Positions 28,398 to 38,051 are shown, counted from the stretch's first letter. The stretch is 64,000 bases of DNA from Planctobacterium sp965279005 (GCA_965279005.1 CBDIHK010000021.1:1-64000); one strand, 5' to 3'. A program made the numbers and translations. Notes: generated by a model not told the origin, from the sequence alone.

Positions 28398-29672
28398 ATG
28401 AAAATATCCGATACTAGCGGGCAGGATGTGGTACTTGCCCCTAAGTCGAAAAAGAATTTGTGGATTGGCGGCGGCATTACTGCCCTGATCTTAGTTGCAG
28501 TTATTGGCATTCTAGCACCCAGCTATAGCGATTGGGCCAGTTCGGATATTTCGGTATCAAGGGAGCGTCTGCGTATCGCAGCGGTGACCCGCGGCGACTT
28601 TGTCAAAGACTTATCGGTACAGGGCCGTGTCGTGGCAGCGGTCAGCCCCAAAATGTACAGCCCAGCGCAAGGCACTATCACTTACGCTGTAGATGCCGGT
28701 GACTCGGTGGAATTCAACCAGATCCTTGGCAGCATTGACAGCCCCGAGCTCACCAACCAGTTGCAACAAGAACAATCCAGCTTGCAACGGCTGCAAATTG
28801 AATTGGATCGCAAAAAGATTGACGCCAAACAGCAGGCACTGCAAAACCAAAAAGCAGTGGATATGGCGAAGGTTGCCCTGACGGCGGCAGAAAGGGAAAA
28901 ACGCCGTGCCGACCGGGCATTCGAGTCCAATAGCATTAGCGAAATTGATTTTGAAAAAGCGCAAGACGATTTGGAAAACGCCTTGCTGGAGCACAAGCAT
29001 GCGGTATCAGATGCCGCACTAAACAAGGAAAGTTTGGATTTTGAAGTAAAAACCAACCAGCTACAAGTTGAGCGCCAAGCCCTGCTCGTTGCCGACTTAG
29101 AACGCAAAGTAGAGGAGCTCACTGTGCGCTCACCGGTTAACGGTATTGTGGGTAATTTAGCCGTTGACCAAAAAAGCCAAGTAGCCCAGAACCAAGAATT
29201 ATTGTCTGTGGTGGACTTGAGTGAGTTTGAGCTGGAAGTGCAAATTCCAGAAGGCTATGCCGACGATCTCGCAATTGGCATGGCGGCTGATATTCAAGTT
29301 AACGGTGAAACGCACCCTGCCACACTCGTCACCATTTCCCCTGAAATAGTGAACAATCAGGTGACGGGACGGGTGCGTTTTGCCGATTCCAAAATCATGG
29401 GCTTGCGCCAAAACCAACGCCTAACTACCCGTATCCTGATGGAAAACAAAAGCGATGTGCTAATGGTACAGCGCGGCCAATTCCTGGAAAGCGGCAGTGG
29501 CCGGATTGCCTACCTGGTGCGCGACAATATCGCTACCCGAACCCAAATAAACACTGGAGCCCGCAGCCTGTCTAGCGTTGAAGTACTCGCTGGGCTAACC
29601 GAAGGTGACCAAATCATCATTTCCAGCACTGAAGCATTCCGTGGTGCGGAAACCGTTTTACTTACCCAATAA
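28398..29672 (+). CDS. HlyD/MacA-like periplasmic adaptor
   Basis: A 424-residue membrane-fusion protein: cytoplasmic N-terminus, one membrane helix (ITALILVAVIGILAP, about 32-46), then lipoyl-like halves around a long alpha-helical hairpin (about 110-225, rich in Q, E, K) and a beta-barrel region (VRSPVNGIVGNLAVDQ). It would link the ABC exporter to an outer-membrane channel. The first gene of a five-gene operon; the ATPase gene follows 13 bp later. Confidence 0.88.
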   Translation: MKISDTSGQDVVLAPKSKKNLWIGGGITALILVAVIGILAPSYSDWASSDISVSRERLRIAAVTRGDFVKDLSVQGRVVAAVSPKMYSPAQGTITYAVDAGDSVEFNQILGSIDSPELTNQLQQEQSSLQRLQIELDRKKIDAKQQALQNQKAVDMAKVALTAAEREKRRADRAFESNSISEIDFEKAQDDLENALLEHKHAVSDAALNKESLDFEVKTNQLQVERQALLVADLERKVEELTVRSPVNGIVGNLAVDQKSQVAQNQELLSVVDLSEFELEVQIPEGYADDLAIGMAADIQVNGETHPATLVTISPEIVNNQVTGRVRFADSKIMGLRQNQRLTTRILMENKSDVLMVQRGQFLESGSGRIAYLVRDNIATRTQINTGARSLSSVEVLAGLTEGDQIIISSTEAFRGAETVLLTQ

Positions 29673-29685
29673 GAGGATAAAGACA

Positions 29686-30387
29686 ATGTTGAAGATGGAA
29701 AACATTAATAAAGTATTCCGCACCGAAGTTGTTGAAACCCATGCACTGCGCGAATTTAACCTAAACGTAGACGAGGGTGATTTTGTCGCTGTGACCGGGC
29801 CGTCTGGCTCAGGAAAAACCACATTCCTTAACATTGCGGGCTTATTGGAAACCTACACTTCTGGCCGCTACCTGCTGGATGGACAGGACGTCTCCAATAT
29901 GGGAGACCGCGAACGCAGCCAGCTGCGCAACGAAAAAATCGGTTTTATTTTCCAAAGCTTCAATTTGATCCCAGACCTTAACCTGTTTGATAACGTGGAT
30001 GTACCGCTGCGGTATCGTGGTTTTGGTTCAGCTGAGCGCAAAAAGCGCATTGAGCAGAGCCTGGAAACAGTAGGTTTGAGCAACCGCATGAAACACTTGC
30101 CGGCACAGCTATCAGGTGGACAACAGCAAAGGGTCGCCATTGCCCGCGCCCTGGCTGGTGAGCCGCGCTTTTTATTGGCAGATGAACCGACGGGCAACCT
30201 AGACAGCAAGATGGCGCACAGCGTGCTGGAGCTACTTAACGAGATCAATGCCAATGGCACTACTATTGTGATGGTGACCCATGATCCAGGCCTGGCTAAA
30301 CAAGCCAAACGCAATATTTATGTGCGTGACGGCAAAGTTAGTGAACTGCACGAAGTCACAGATTTCCCCGAAGTCGTAAACGCATAG
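29686..30387 (+). CDS. ABC transporter ATP-binding protein, MacB/LolD type
   Basis: A 233-residue ATPase from ATG at 29686 (MLKMENINK), with AAGAGG upstream; an upstream frame extension is rejected because it overlaps the adaptor gene. Walker A GPSGSGKT, signature LSGGQQQR, Walker B RFLLADEPTG and the switch histidine in MVTHDP are all present. It powers the FtsX-type permeases encoded next. MacB-class exporters move substrate from the periplasm outward. Confidence 0.93.
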   Translation: MLKMENINKVFRTEVVETHALREFNLNVDEGDFVAVTGPSGSGKTTFLNIAGLLETYTSGRYLLDGQDVSNMGDRERSQLRNEKIGFIFQSFNLIPDLNLFDNVDVPLRYRGFGSAERKKRIEQSLETVGLSNRMKHLPAQLSGGQQQRVAIARALAGEPRFLLADEPTGNLDSKMAHSVLELLNEINANGTTIVMVTHDPGLAKQAKRNIYVRDGKVSELHEVTDFPEVVNA

Positions 30388-30397
30388 GGTCAATACA

Positions 30398-31711
30398 ATG
30401 ATTGCATATTATTTTCGCTTGGCGCTGATAAGCATCAAGCGCAACCCAATTTTAAGTGCCCTGATGGTCACGGCTATTGCATTGGGCATTGGCGCCTGCA
30501 TGACCACCATTACGGTCAACTACCTAATGTCCAATAACCCTATCAAGGCCAAAAGTGACGTCTTGTTCCACGTGCAATTGGACAATTGGAGTCCATATGA
30601 AGCGGCGCGGGATCCCAACGATCCACCGATGCAAATGACCTGGATTGATGTCAACAACCTGCAAAGAGCTGAAAAAGCCTACCGCCAGGCAGCCATGGCA
30701 CGTTCTGGTGGCGTGATCCAGCCCACCGATCCGGATGTCAAACCATTCCAGGCTTCATTCCGGTTAACCTACACCGACTTTTTCCCCATGTTCAATGTGC
30801 CCTTTATTTATGGCTCAGGCTGGGACAAGTCTTCAGACGAAAATGCGGAGCAGGTGGTGGTGCTTACCCGCCGTATCAACGATGAAGTGTTTGGTGGCGC
30901 CAATTCCGTTGGCGAAAGTATTGTTATTGTTGGAGAAACCTTCCGGGTTGTAGGCGTGATCGATGATTGGCACCCAGTACCCAAATTTTTCGATTTAAAT
31001 ACCGGTGATTTTGGCGGTCCCTCCGACGTATTTTTGCCGTTAAGTCTAAAACTGCCACTGGAACTGTCGAGCTGGGGCAATGTTAACTGCTGGAAAAGCC
31101 CTGAAGGTGAAGGCTTTGTGGCATTCCTTAACTCTGAATGCGTTAACTTCCAATTTTGGGTTGAGCTGGAAAGCGCGGGCGACCGTGCTGAGTACCACGC
31201 GTTTTTGGACAGCTATGTGGAAGAGCAAAAAGCCCTTGGCCGCTTCCCGCGTCCACTTAACAACCGCATGAACAACGTGCAGGAATGGCTGGAATACAAT
31301 GAAGTGGTAGCTGACGATGCGCAAATCATGATGTGGCTGTCGCTAATGTTCCTAGTGGTTTGCCTGCTTAATACCATTGGTCTGATGCTGTCCAAGTTCA
31401 TGGGTAAATCCAGTGAAATTGGTCTACGCCGAGCGGTAGGCGCCACTAAACAAGACCTATTCATCCAGCATACTGTAGAAACCGCCTGCATTGGCCTGGC
31501 GGGAGGTTTACTGGGCTTAGCCTTCTCCTATTTTGGCCTACAGGGGATCCGCAGCCTGTATGGCGAGTTTGCCGATAGGTTGACAACCTTGGATTTCAAT
31601 ATGGTATTGCTGGCAATGGTGATTTCGCTTCTAGCTACCATTATCGCAGGCCTGTACCCAACCTGGCGGGCCTGCTCCATTGCCCCGGCCAGCCAGTTAA
31701 AAAGCCAATAA
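30398..31711 (+). CDS. FtsX-like ABC permease 1
   Basis: A 437-residue permease with the MacB layout: N-terminal membrane helix (LMVTAIALGIGACMTTITV), a large periplasmic domain (about 50-310) and three C-terminal helices, the second followed by EIGLRRAVGATKQDL, the coupling-helix motif of the family. It is of a different subtype from the two following permeases. The gene starts 10 bp after the ATPase gene. Confidence 0.9.
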   Translation: MIAYYFRLALISIKRNPILSALMVTAIALGIGACMTTITVNYLMSNNPIKAKSDVLFHVQLDNWSPYEAARDPNDPPMQMTWIDVNNLQRAEKAYRQAAMARSGGVIQPTDPDVKPFQASFRLTYTDFFPMFNVPFIYGSGWDKSSDENAEQVVVLTRRINDEVFGGANSVGESIVIVGETFRVVGVIDDWHPVPKFFDLNTGDFGGPSDVFLPLSLKLPLELSSWGNVNCWKSPEGEGFVAFLNSECVNFQFWVELESAGDRAEYHAFLDSYVEEQKALGRFPRPLNNRMNNVQEWLEYNEVVADDAQIMMWLSLMFLVVCLLNTIGLMLSKFMGKSSEIGLRRAVGATKQDLFIQHTVETACIGLAGGLLGLAFSYFGLQGIRSLYGEFADRLTTLDFNMVLLAMVISLLATIIAGLYPTWRACSIAPASQLKSQ

Positions 31712-31722
31712 GGAGAACAAAA

Positions 31723-32949
31723 ATGAGCTCATTAGAAATTGGCCCAATCTTGCGTACCTTAATGCGCAACAAAATGGGTGCACTACTTATTGCGCTGCAA
31801 ATTGCCGTTACTATGACCATTGTGGTCAACGCCGTATTTATTATTGGTGAACGCAATGACTTAATGGGTCGGGAAAGCGGTGTCGACGAACCCAATACGT
31901 TCCAGATCAGCAGTATGGGTTTTGCTGATGATTTTAACCATGAACAAACTATCGAAGCGGACTTACGCGCAATTCGCGCTATACCTGGCATAGTTAACGC
32001 AACCACCATCAACGCGGTGCCCATTAGTGGCGGTGGCTGGTCCATGTCTATCCAAACGGAATCTGGCGAGAACAAGCCTGACGTGCCCGTGGCGGTATAC
32101 ATGGTAGATGAGCACGGCGTGGAAACCCTTGATGTTGAAATATTAGCGGGGAGCAATTTTGATCCGAATGAAATCCGCTTCCGCAACGCTGATGCCGAAG
32201 GCTGGCCGCAAAATATTATAATTACTGTGGCCATGGCCAATAACCTGTTTCCCGATGCCCATTACAGTGAAGCCGTCGGTAAAACCGTCTATATCGACAA
32301 TACCGAACCGATGCAAATAATTGGTGTTATGGACAAACTTCAGGCTCCTTGGATTGGCTGGAATTCCCTGGAAAACGCCATGTTGTCACCGGAATACATC
32401 ATGTTTGACAACTCTTCCCGATATTTCATCCGCACCGAACCCGGACAGCGGGATCAAATTATGTTGCAGGTGGAAGAGTTGCTGGCAGAACGCGCAAACG
32501 AGCGGCTAGTAATGAATGCCTGGACATTCGACGAGGTACGGGAACGCAGTTACAGCCGCCACGCCGCCATGATCAAGATACTGACTGCGGTAATGGTTAC
32601 CCTAGTTGTGATCACCGGTATGGGAATTATTGGCTTGGCAAGTTTCAATGTTAACCGCCGTAAAAAGCAAATTGGAACCCGCAGGGCCCTTGGTGCTAGC
32701 CGCACCGCGATTGTGCGCTACTTTATGGTGGAGAACTTCTTGATCACCAGTATCGGCGTTGCCGTGGGCGCAGCCATGACCTTTGGTTTGAACATACTAT
32801 TGGTGAGTATGTTTGAACTGGGTCGCCTAGAGTGGTTCTACGTCCCCATTGGCATGGTATGCCTGTGGATACTGGGTCAAATCGCAGTCTTTGGACCAGC
32901 TAAAAAAGCCGCAAGCATCCCGCCGGCACTGGCCACCCGAACCGTCTAA
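31723..32949 (+). CDS. FtsX-like ABC permease 2
   Basis: A 408-residue permease with the same topology: one N-terminal helix (ALLIALQIAVTMTIVVNAVF), periplasmic domain and three C-terminal helices with KKQIGTRRALGASRTAI after the second. It is clearly paralogous to the next gene (shared start EIGPILRTLMRNKMGALL-like and end ALATRTV). The operon therefore supplies three permeases for one ATPase, probably forming alternative heterodimers. Confidence 0.9.
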   Translation: MSSLEIGPILRTLMRNKMGALLIALQIAVTMTIVVNAVFIIGERNDLMGRESGVDEPNTFQISSMGFADDFNHEQTIEADLRAIRAIPGIVNATTINAVPISGGGWSMSIQTESGENKPDVPVAVYMVDEHGVETLDVEILAGSNFDPNEIRFRNADAEGWPQNIIITVAMANNLFPDAHYSEAVGKTVYIDNTEPMQIIGVMDKLQAPWIGWNSLENAMLSPEYIMFDNSSRYFIRTEPGQRDQIMLQVEELLAERANERLVMNAWTFDEVRERSYSRHAAMIKILTAVMVTLVVITGMGIIGLASFNVNRRKKQIGTRRALGASRTAIVRYFMVENFLITSIGVAVGAAMTFGLNILLVSMFELGRLEWFYVPIGMVCLWILGQIAVFGPAKKAASIPPALATRTV

Positions 32950-32969
32950 CTCCCAGCAACAAAGTCCTT

Positions 32970-33000
32970 GCTTAGCAGCCCGTTTATTGGGTTGCTAAGC
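32970..33000 (+). other. Intercistronic hairpin between permeases 2 and 3
   Basis: GCTTAGCAGCCC (32970-32981) pairs with GGGTTGCTAAGC (32989-33000) as a 12-bp stem with one G-T pair and a 7-base loop. No T-run follows, so it is more likely an RNA processing or stability element than a terminator. Confidence 0.55.
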
Positions 33001-33017
33001 CCACTGGTGACAATAAC

Positions 33018-34262
33018 ATGCAGCTACATGCCTTGTTCAATACGCTACCCGTAGGCCCGATCCTGCGGGCTATGTTACGCAACCGGTGGGGAGCTATGCT
33101 ATTAGCACTGCAGATAGCGGTGACAATGGCCATCGTGGCCAATGCCCTATTTATCGTGCAGCAAAGGGTGGCGATGATCGAACGGGATAGTGGCGTAGAC
33201 GAAGCCAATAGCTTCCGCATATACAGCACGCCCTATATCGATAATTATGATCAAAAAAGTGTCACGCTACGGGACTTGGACGCCATCCGGAACATGCCTG
33301 GTGTGGTCAATGCAATAGTCACCAATATGATGCCACTGGGCGGTGGGGGTTCATCCGCTGATGTAAGGACAGAACCCGATATGCAGCAAGAAGCCATTAA
33401 CGCCGGTGCCTACCGGGTTGATGAGCATGCGCTCGAGGCTTTTGATCTTGAACTTGTCGCAGGTGAGTTTTTCTCTGCCTCTGATGTTGTGTGGATGGAG
33501 CCAAACGTACCGCCACCAACACCAGAAAAACTTGTTGCGACTGAAACCCTGGCGAAATTGTTGTTTCCTGATTTGAAATTATCCGACATCGTAGGAAAAA
33601 CCGTTTATATGGGAGAAGCCGACCCCGTAGTGATTGTAGGGATAGTTGATCGCTTGATGGGGCCTTGGGTCACTTGGGATGGCATAGACAGGACTATGCT
33701 TCTGCCCTATAGACCACATCACAACACCACAACCTATTTTGTACGCGCAGAACCAGGCATGCTGGATACAGTAATGCGGGATGTCGAAGCGCTACTAGAG
33801 CAACTGGAACCAGGCAGGCTATTGCGGCACCTGACCTCTTTTAAAGAACACCATGCTAATAATTACCAATCACAACATGCAATGGTCAACATATTGGTAG
33901 CGGTAATGCTGGTTTTGGTCACCATAACCGGTTTGGGTATTATCGGCTTGACCAGCTTCAACGTTACCCAAAGGCGAAAACAAATTGGAATAAGGCGCGC
34001 GCTAGGCGCAACCAAAGCGCAAATTTTGCAACTGTTTATGCTGGAAAACTTTTTAATTACCAGTGTTGGTGTAGCTTTAGGCACTATTTTCACCTTGGTA
34101 CTTAACATCTACTTATCCCATCAGTTTGATATCGCCCGACTAGACATAAGCATTGTAATAGAAGCGTCGCTACTACTTTGGTTACTAGGTCAAATCGCAG
34201 TGATTGGTCCAGCCCAAAAGGCAGCAAAAATATCGCCTGCGATAGCAACGCGTACGGTTTAA
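33018..34262 (+). CDS. FtsX-like ABC permease 3
   Basis: A 414-residue paralogue of permease 2, with similar ends (LPVGPILRAMLRNRWGAMLLA at the start, SPAIATRTV at the end) and the coupling motif RKQIGIRRALGATKAQI. A 68-bp gap with a strong hairpin separates it from permease 2, unlike the tight spacing elsewhere in the operon, suggesting a tandem duplication. Confidence 0.9.
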   Translation: MQLHALFNTLPVGPILRAMLRNRWGAMLLALQIAVTMAIVANALFIVQQRVAMIERDSGVDEANSFRIYSTPYIDNYDQKSVTLRDLDAIRNMPGVVNAIVTNMMPLGGGGSSADVRTEPDMQQEAINAGAYRVDEHALEAFDLELVAGEFFSASDVVWMEPNVPPPTPEKLVATETLAKLLFPDLKLSDIVGKTVYMGEADPVVIVGIVDRLMGPWVTWDGIDRTMLLPYRPHHNTTTYFVRAEPGMLDTVMRDVEALLEQLEPGRLLRHLTSFKEHHANNYQSQHAMVNILVAVMLVLVTITGLGIIGLTSFNVTQRRKQIGIRRALGATKAQILQLFMLENFLITSVGVALGTIFTLVLNIYLSHQFDIARLDISIVIEASLLLWLLGQIAVIGPAQKAAKISPAIATRTV

Positions 34263-34332
34263 TACCTGCAGCATTCACAATTTCCCTATTAATAGCTACG
34301 CTTATAAAAATGCTGGGGACAGGTGAAAGTAG

Positions 34333-34776
34333 GTGGCTGTTCGAAACACAAGTAATAATATCGTAGCTTTGCTGTTAGCCCTGTTGTGCTGCTGTGCGCC
34401 GGCTTGTGCAAAAACTTTGCAGCTCTATTACGAGCAATTCCCACCTTACAACTATCAAGAAGATGGCAAGATGCTAGGCATTAACTCCGAAATAATCCAA
34501 GCCATATGCCAAGACGTGGGGGTAGATTGTGAATTTACCCTGTTCCCTTGGACCCGCGCATTCAACTTAGCAAAAACCGAAGCAAATGCGGGGGTGTTCT
34601 CTACCGGCATGAGTTCAGAAAGGCGTCCCCAATTCCAGTGGGTAGGACCACTGGCCGCCAGCAATACCAGTCTTTATAAACTCAAAAGCCGAACCGATAT
34701 CAAGTTCTCCGACGAAACTGGCTTAAGGGCATACAGTGTAGCCGTGGTTAGGGATACCATTACTAAACAAATCTAA
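34333..34776 (+). pseudogene. Truncated periplasmic solute-binding protein
   Basis: A 147-residue frame (GTG start) with a signal peptide (near ACAKT) and the N-terminal lobe of a family 3 solute-binding domain (YYEQFPPYNYQEDGKMLG, then PWTRAFNLAKTEANAGVFSTG). It stops at VVRDTITKQI, where the full-length homologues in this window (256 residues at 44256 and 45140) continue with the second lobe. No matching continuation exists downstream in any frame that I can see, so the 3' half is lost and ligand binding is unlikely. Confidence 0.7.
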
Positions 34777-34803
34777 TACTAGGTAATGAGAGCCATCAAT
34801 TTA

Positions 34804-34860
34804 CTCTACTTTGTAGAATATATTTGAAAACACCACTTATTTCCTCTACTTTATAAAGTA
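34804..34860. promoter_or_regulatory. Palindromic sites upstream of padR-like gene
   Basis: Two palindromes, TCTACTTTGTAGA (34805-34817) and TACTTTATAAAGTA (34847-34860), share CTCTACTTT at 34804 and 34844, exactly 40 bp apart. They lie 26-82 bp before the PadR gene. PadR regulators usually repress their own operon, so this is a likely operator pair. Confidence 0.5.
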
Positions 34861-34885
34861 AATAAACTCACTTTTACTAATAAGC

Positions 34886-35212
34886 ATGTCAGGCCAACAA
34901 CAATTGGGAGAATTTGAGCACTTACTATTGCTCGCATTGATGCAGCTTGGTGGTAAAAGCTATGGCACCAAAGTGCGCCAGAAACTGCAGCAGCTTATAA
35001 ACCGCGACACGTCAATTGGCGCGCTCTACGCCACGCTGGAACGAATGGAAAAAAAAGGCTTTATTGTCTCAGAACTAGGCGAACCCACTGCAGAGCGCGG
35101 TGGCCGGGCTAAGCGTTATTTTGAAGTCACTGCACAAGGCAAAGCATTGCTGCGCAAAACCAAAAGCAACCTTGAAGCTATGTGGCATGGAGTGCAGCTG
35201 TGGCAGAGGTAA
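34886..35212 (+). CDS. PadR family transcriptional regulator
   Basis: A 108-residue winged-helix protein (LGEFEHLLLLALMQLGGKSYG through SIGALYATLERMEKKGFIVSE, then RGGRAKRYFEVTAQGKALL). This is the PadR form typically encoded before genes with a permease-prefix domain. It overlaps the next gene by about 30 bp. It probably represses its own unit through the palindromes upstream. Confidence 0.9.
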   Translation: MSGQQQLGEFEHLLLLALMQLGGKSYGTKVRQKLQQLINRDTSIGALYATLERMEKKGFIVSELGEPTAERGGRAKRYFEVTAQGKALLRKTKSNLEAMWHGVQLWQR

Positions 35213-35874
35213 ATCACAGTTCTGGAAAACCACCAAAACTCGCCATAAACATTTTAAGTTTATCCATTCCCCTGAAAATTAGGGAGCAATTGATCGGTGA
35301 TCTAGTAGAGGAATTCTACGACTGGCAATTGGAAAACAAAGGTGGTTTTTACGCCAAATGCTGGTTTTGGAAACAGTGCCTACTCAGCACCTATGAATAT
35401 TTAAACAAACAACAAGGAGGCATCATGACCTTCGCAATGAGTATTTTTGTTTTTGCAGTGATCACCCTGCTGCTAATGTTCCTAGGCGGCGAAATGGCCA
35501 TGTTCGTGGATTTACCTTTGCTAGTTATGGTTTTGCTGCCTGCATTATTCTTTGCCAGGACAGTATCTGGCAAAGGTGCAGCCCGGCAATCTTTGAAACT
35601 ACTGTTCTCTGAACAGTTGCCACCCACAGCTGCACAGCTAAAGAGCAGTGTTAAGTTTTGGCATAGCCTGGGAAATATTAGCCTCTTGATGGCCAGTGTA
35701 TTTTTACTCATTGGCTTTGCCTCAATCTCCGACCTGTTATTCAGTGATGCCCAAAATCACGCCGTAGTTGCCGGGACTAAATTCGCATCCCTGGCCTTAT
35801 TGTATGCCTCCATCATCAAGGTGATCTGCTATGTTTGCGAAAACCGGATCAACCAGCACTATGGGCAGGAATAA
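35182..35874 (+). CDS. PadR-associated membrane protein with permease-prefix motif
   Basis: About 230 residues if it starts at ATG 35182; a GTG at 35200 is an alternative. Residues about 30-60 contain REQLIGDLVEEFYDW, the prefix motif that precedes FtsX permeases in PadR-linked operons; here it is followed instead by four membrane helices. It is co-transcribed with padR and the next gene. Function is unknown; the second helix pair resembles that of the following protein. Confidence 0.7.
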   Translation: MAWSAAVAEVNHSSGKPPKLAINILSLSIPLKIREQLIGDLVEEFYDWQLENKGGFYAKCWFWKQCLLSTYEYLNKQQGGIMTFAMSIFVFAVITLLLMFLGGEMAMFVDLPLLVMVLLPALFFARTVSGKGAARQSLKLLFSEQLPPTAAQLKSSVKFWHSLGNISLLMASVFLLIGFASISDLLFSDAQNHAVVAGTKFASLALLYASIIKVICYVCENRINQHYGQE

Positions 35875-35877
35875 ACA

Positions 35878-36330
35878 GTGTCCTTTATTGTCAGTTTTGT
35901 TATATATCTTACCGCCATCATTGCGGCGCCCCTTTACCTCACCAACAACGTAAGCTTCCTGGTCAATGTGCCAAGCGCCATCGCGGTTTTCCCCGCAGCC
36001 TATGTTTTTGCTGCTGGGATCCTGTCGCTTCAATCAGCCAACCTTGCGCTAACCTCTGTGTTTAAACTTGAGACGCTAGATACGATACAGCTCAAACAGT
36101 GCCAGGCTTTTTACCGGTTAATCGGCAACCTATGCTTGCTATTGGGGATCCTCGGGATATTTATAGGCTGGTCCGCCATGGCACATTTCGAATGGGAAGT
36201 GGGTAAGCAATTGGGTGCAGCAATGGCGATATCTATCTTAACCTTGCTATACGCAATAATAGGTAAGATACCGCTTTATGCCGCAGAAAAGCGGTGCGAG
36301 TTACTGCTACAGCAAAAACCGGCCAACTAA
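35878..36330 (+). CDS. Four-helix membrane protein, possibly MotA/ExbB-like
   Basis: A 150-residue protein starting at GTG 35878, 3 bp after the previous gene, with four hydrophobic segments. The ILTLLYAIIGKIPLYAAEKR stretch recalls the conserved helix of MotA/TolQ/ExbB proton-channel proteins and is similar to KFASLALLYASIIKVICYV in the preceding protein. Assignment to that superfamily is tentative. Confidence 0.6.
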   Translation: MSFIVSFVIYLTAIIAAPLYLTNNVSFLVNVPSAIAVFPAAYVFAAGILSLQSANLALTSVFKLETLDTIQLKQCQAFYRLIGNLCLLLGILGIFIGWSAMAHFEWEVGKQLGAAMAISILTLLYAIIGKIPLYAAEKRCELLLQQKPAN

Positions 36331-36363
36331 GCTTTTAAGCTGTAAGCCTTTTTAGTCCACACC

Positions 36364-37026
36364 CTACCAAGGCAATTCCTGGCCGTTAGCGTGCCAAAAC
36401 GTACCTGACGTTTCCAGGGTTAGCTCATCCATACGCTGCTGCAAACGCGATGCTGACAGGCTTGCCGGGACATCACCCCGGAAGTTGACCATACCCGTTT
36501 GCACATAACCTGGGTGCAGGATAGCCACTGAGACCCCTTTTGCATGCATATCCCTCGCGTAAGACATTGCCGCTGCGTTTAATGCGGCTTTCGACATTCG
36601 ATATCCATAACGCCCACCAGAGGTATTGTCTTCGATTGACCCCATCCTACTGGTTACGAAGCCGACTTTACCTCCTTGCGCCATTTGGTTTCGAAGTAAA
36701 TCGGCAATCACCAAAGGGGCAATAGCATTGATAGCAAATTGCTCACTAATTTGGGCTACGTCGATATTGCCCAATTGTTCATCCCTAAGGATCCCAGCAT
36801 TATTGATCAAGACATTAATCTTAAGTCCTGAAAGCGTTGCCAATTTAGCTGGCAGCGATTCGAAATCAGCCACGTCGACCCCGGTTAAGACCTTGGCATT
36901 TGTAGCTTCCAATTCGGGGCTACTTTGCCGGCAGATGGCCCAGACACTATCCCCCCTGTCACAATAGAGTTTGACCAGTTCCAAGCCAATACCACGGTTT
37001 GCCCCAGTAATAACGACATTGCCCAT
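36364..37026 (-). CDS. Short-chain dehydrogenase, C-factor-like
   Basis: A 220-residue SDR with cofactor motif TGANRGIG (7-14), NNAG (75-78), Ser in TSRMGS and YGYRMSK as the YxxxK site. The set matches the CsgA/C-factor-like subgroup, whose substrates are unclear. It is followed by kdsB on the same strand with a 30-bp gap. Confidence 0.88.
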   Translation of the reverse strand: MGNVVITGANRGIGLELVKLYCDRGDSVWAICRQSSPELEATNAKVLTGVDVADFESLPAKLATLSGLKINVLINNAGILRDEQLGNIDVAQISEQFAINAIAPLVIADLLRNQMAQGGKVGFVTSRMGSIEDNTSGGRYGYRMSKAALNAAAMSYARDMHAKGVSVAILHPGYVQTGMVNFRGDVPASLSASRLQQRMDELTLETSGTFWHANGQELPW

Positions 37027-37056
37027 ATGAAGTTCCTAGTTTGTCCTGTACCTAAT

Positions 37057-37824
37057 CTATTGACGCTGCAATTTAGCCACAGCTGCGGCCAGATCTTCTG
37101 GTGTATCTATACCCGCCGGCGGCGGCACTCCTGCTGTTTCAACATGGATTTTAAACCCGTGCCACAATACCCGCAATTGCTCCAATGACTCGATCTGCTC
37201 AAGCTGGGAAGCTGGCAGGGATAGGTAGTGCTTTATGAAATCAGCGCGATAGGCATAAATACCAATATGGCGTTGGTAAACTGGGGCAAAATCCACAACC
37301 TCAGACGGATCTTTGTCTAAAAACCGCTGCCGGTCGTAGGGTATCGTTGAACGGCTAAAATAGAGGGCATAACCATTAGTATCTGCAACCACTTTTACCG
37401 CATTAGGGTTAAAGACTTCTTCCAGGGAATCAATTTCCACCGACAGCGTCGCCATTGACGCTCCAGGTTTTCCGGCTAGGTTATTAGCCACTTGCACAAT
37501 ATTTTGTTCAGGGATAAAGGGTTCATCCCCTTGCACGTTAACGATTATTTGATCGTCTGCCAGCCCGAGTTTATCAATTACTTCAGCCAACCTTTCGGTG
37601 CCACTATTGTGATCCGCCGAAGTCATGCATACCTCGCCAGAGAAGGATTCAACTTCGGCCGCAATCCGGGCATCATCGGTTGCGACGATGACTCTTTTGG
37701 CCTTGGATTTTACCGCTTGCCGATGCACCCGCTGGATCATTGATTGACCCGCGATATCCGCCAAAGGTTTGCCTGGCAAACGCGAAGATTGGTACCTTGC
37801 GGGAATTATTACAACGAAGTCCAT
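37057..37824 (-). CDS. kdsB: 3-deoxy-manno-octulosonate cytidylyltransferase
   Basis: A 255-residue cytosolic enzyme that activates KDO with CTP for lipopolysaccharide inner-core synthesis. The N-terminal nucleotide motif IIPARYQSSRLPGKPL and the internal NVQGDEPFI are diagnostic. It forms a tight operon with ycaR, lpxK and msbA (2-bp gap to ycaR). Confidence 0.97.
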   Translation of the reverse strand: MDFVVIIPARYQSSRLPGKPLADIAGQSMIQRVHRQAVKSKAKRVIVATDDARIAAEVESFSGEVCMTSADHNSGTERLAEVIDKLGLADDQIIVNVQGDEPFIPEQNIVQVANNLAGKPGASMATLSVEIDSLEEVFNPNAVKVVADTNGYALYFSRSTIPYDRQRFLDKDPSEVVDFAPVYQRHIGIYAYRADFIKHYLSLPASQLEQIESLEQLRVLWHGFKIHVETAGVPPPAGIDTPEDLAAAVAKLQRQ

Positions 37825-37826
37825 GA

Positions 37827-38024
37827 TTATTTCTTTAATGCCTCAGCTTCTTCTAGGGATATGGTACGGGCTTCGGATTCCAACATCACTGGAATACCTT
37901 CCCGCACCGGGAATGCCAACCTATCAGCGTGGCAAATGAGTTCATCAGACTCCTTTTTGTAGATCAGTTTTCCGGTACACACTGGACATGCCAGGATCTC
38001 TAACAGTTTGCTATCAATTGCCAT
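37827..38024 (-). CDS. ycaR: Trm112-family protein YcaR
   Basis: A 65-residue protein with the family motif LLEILACPVCTGKL and a second half ICHADRLAFPVREGIPVML. It belongs to the Trm112/UPF0434 family, small zinc-ribbon-like proteins located between lpxK and kdsB in many gammaproteobacteria. Only one of the usual cysteine pairs is fully present (CPVC). Confidence 0.92.
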   Translation of the reverse strand: MAIDSKLLEILACPVCTGKLIYKKESDELICHADRLAFPVREGIPVMLESEARTISLEEAEALKK

Positions 38025-38051
38025 AGTCAGCCTTATATATTCTAAATGCTC

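Noticed and set aside
32970..33000. Rho-independent terminator between permeases 2 and 3
   Set aside because: The stem is strong but no T-run follows, and the downstream paralogous permease appears to belong to the same operon.
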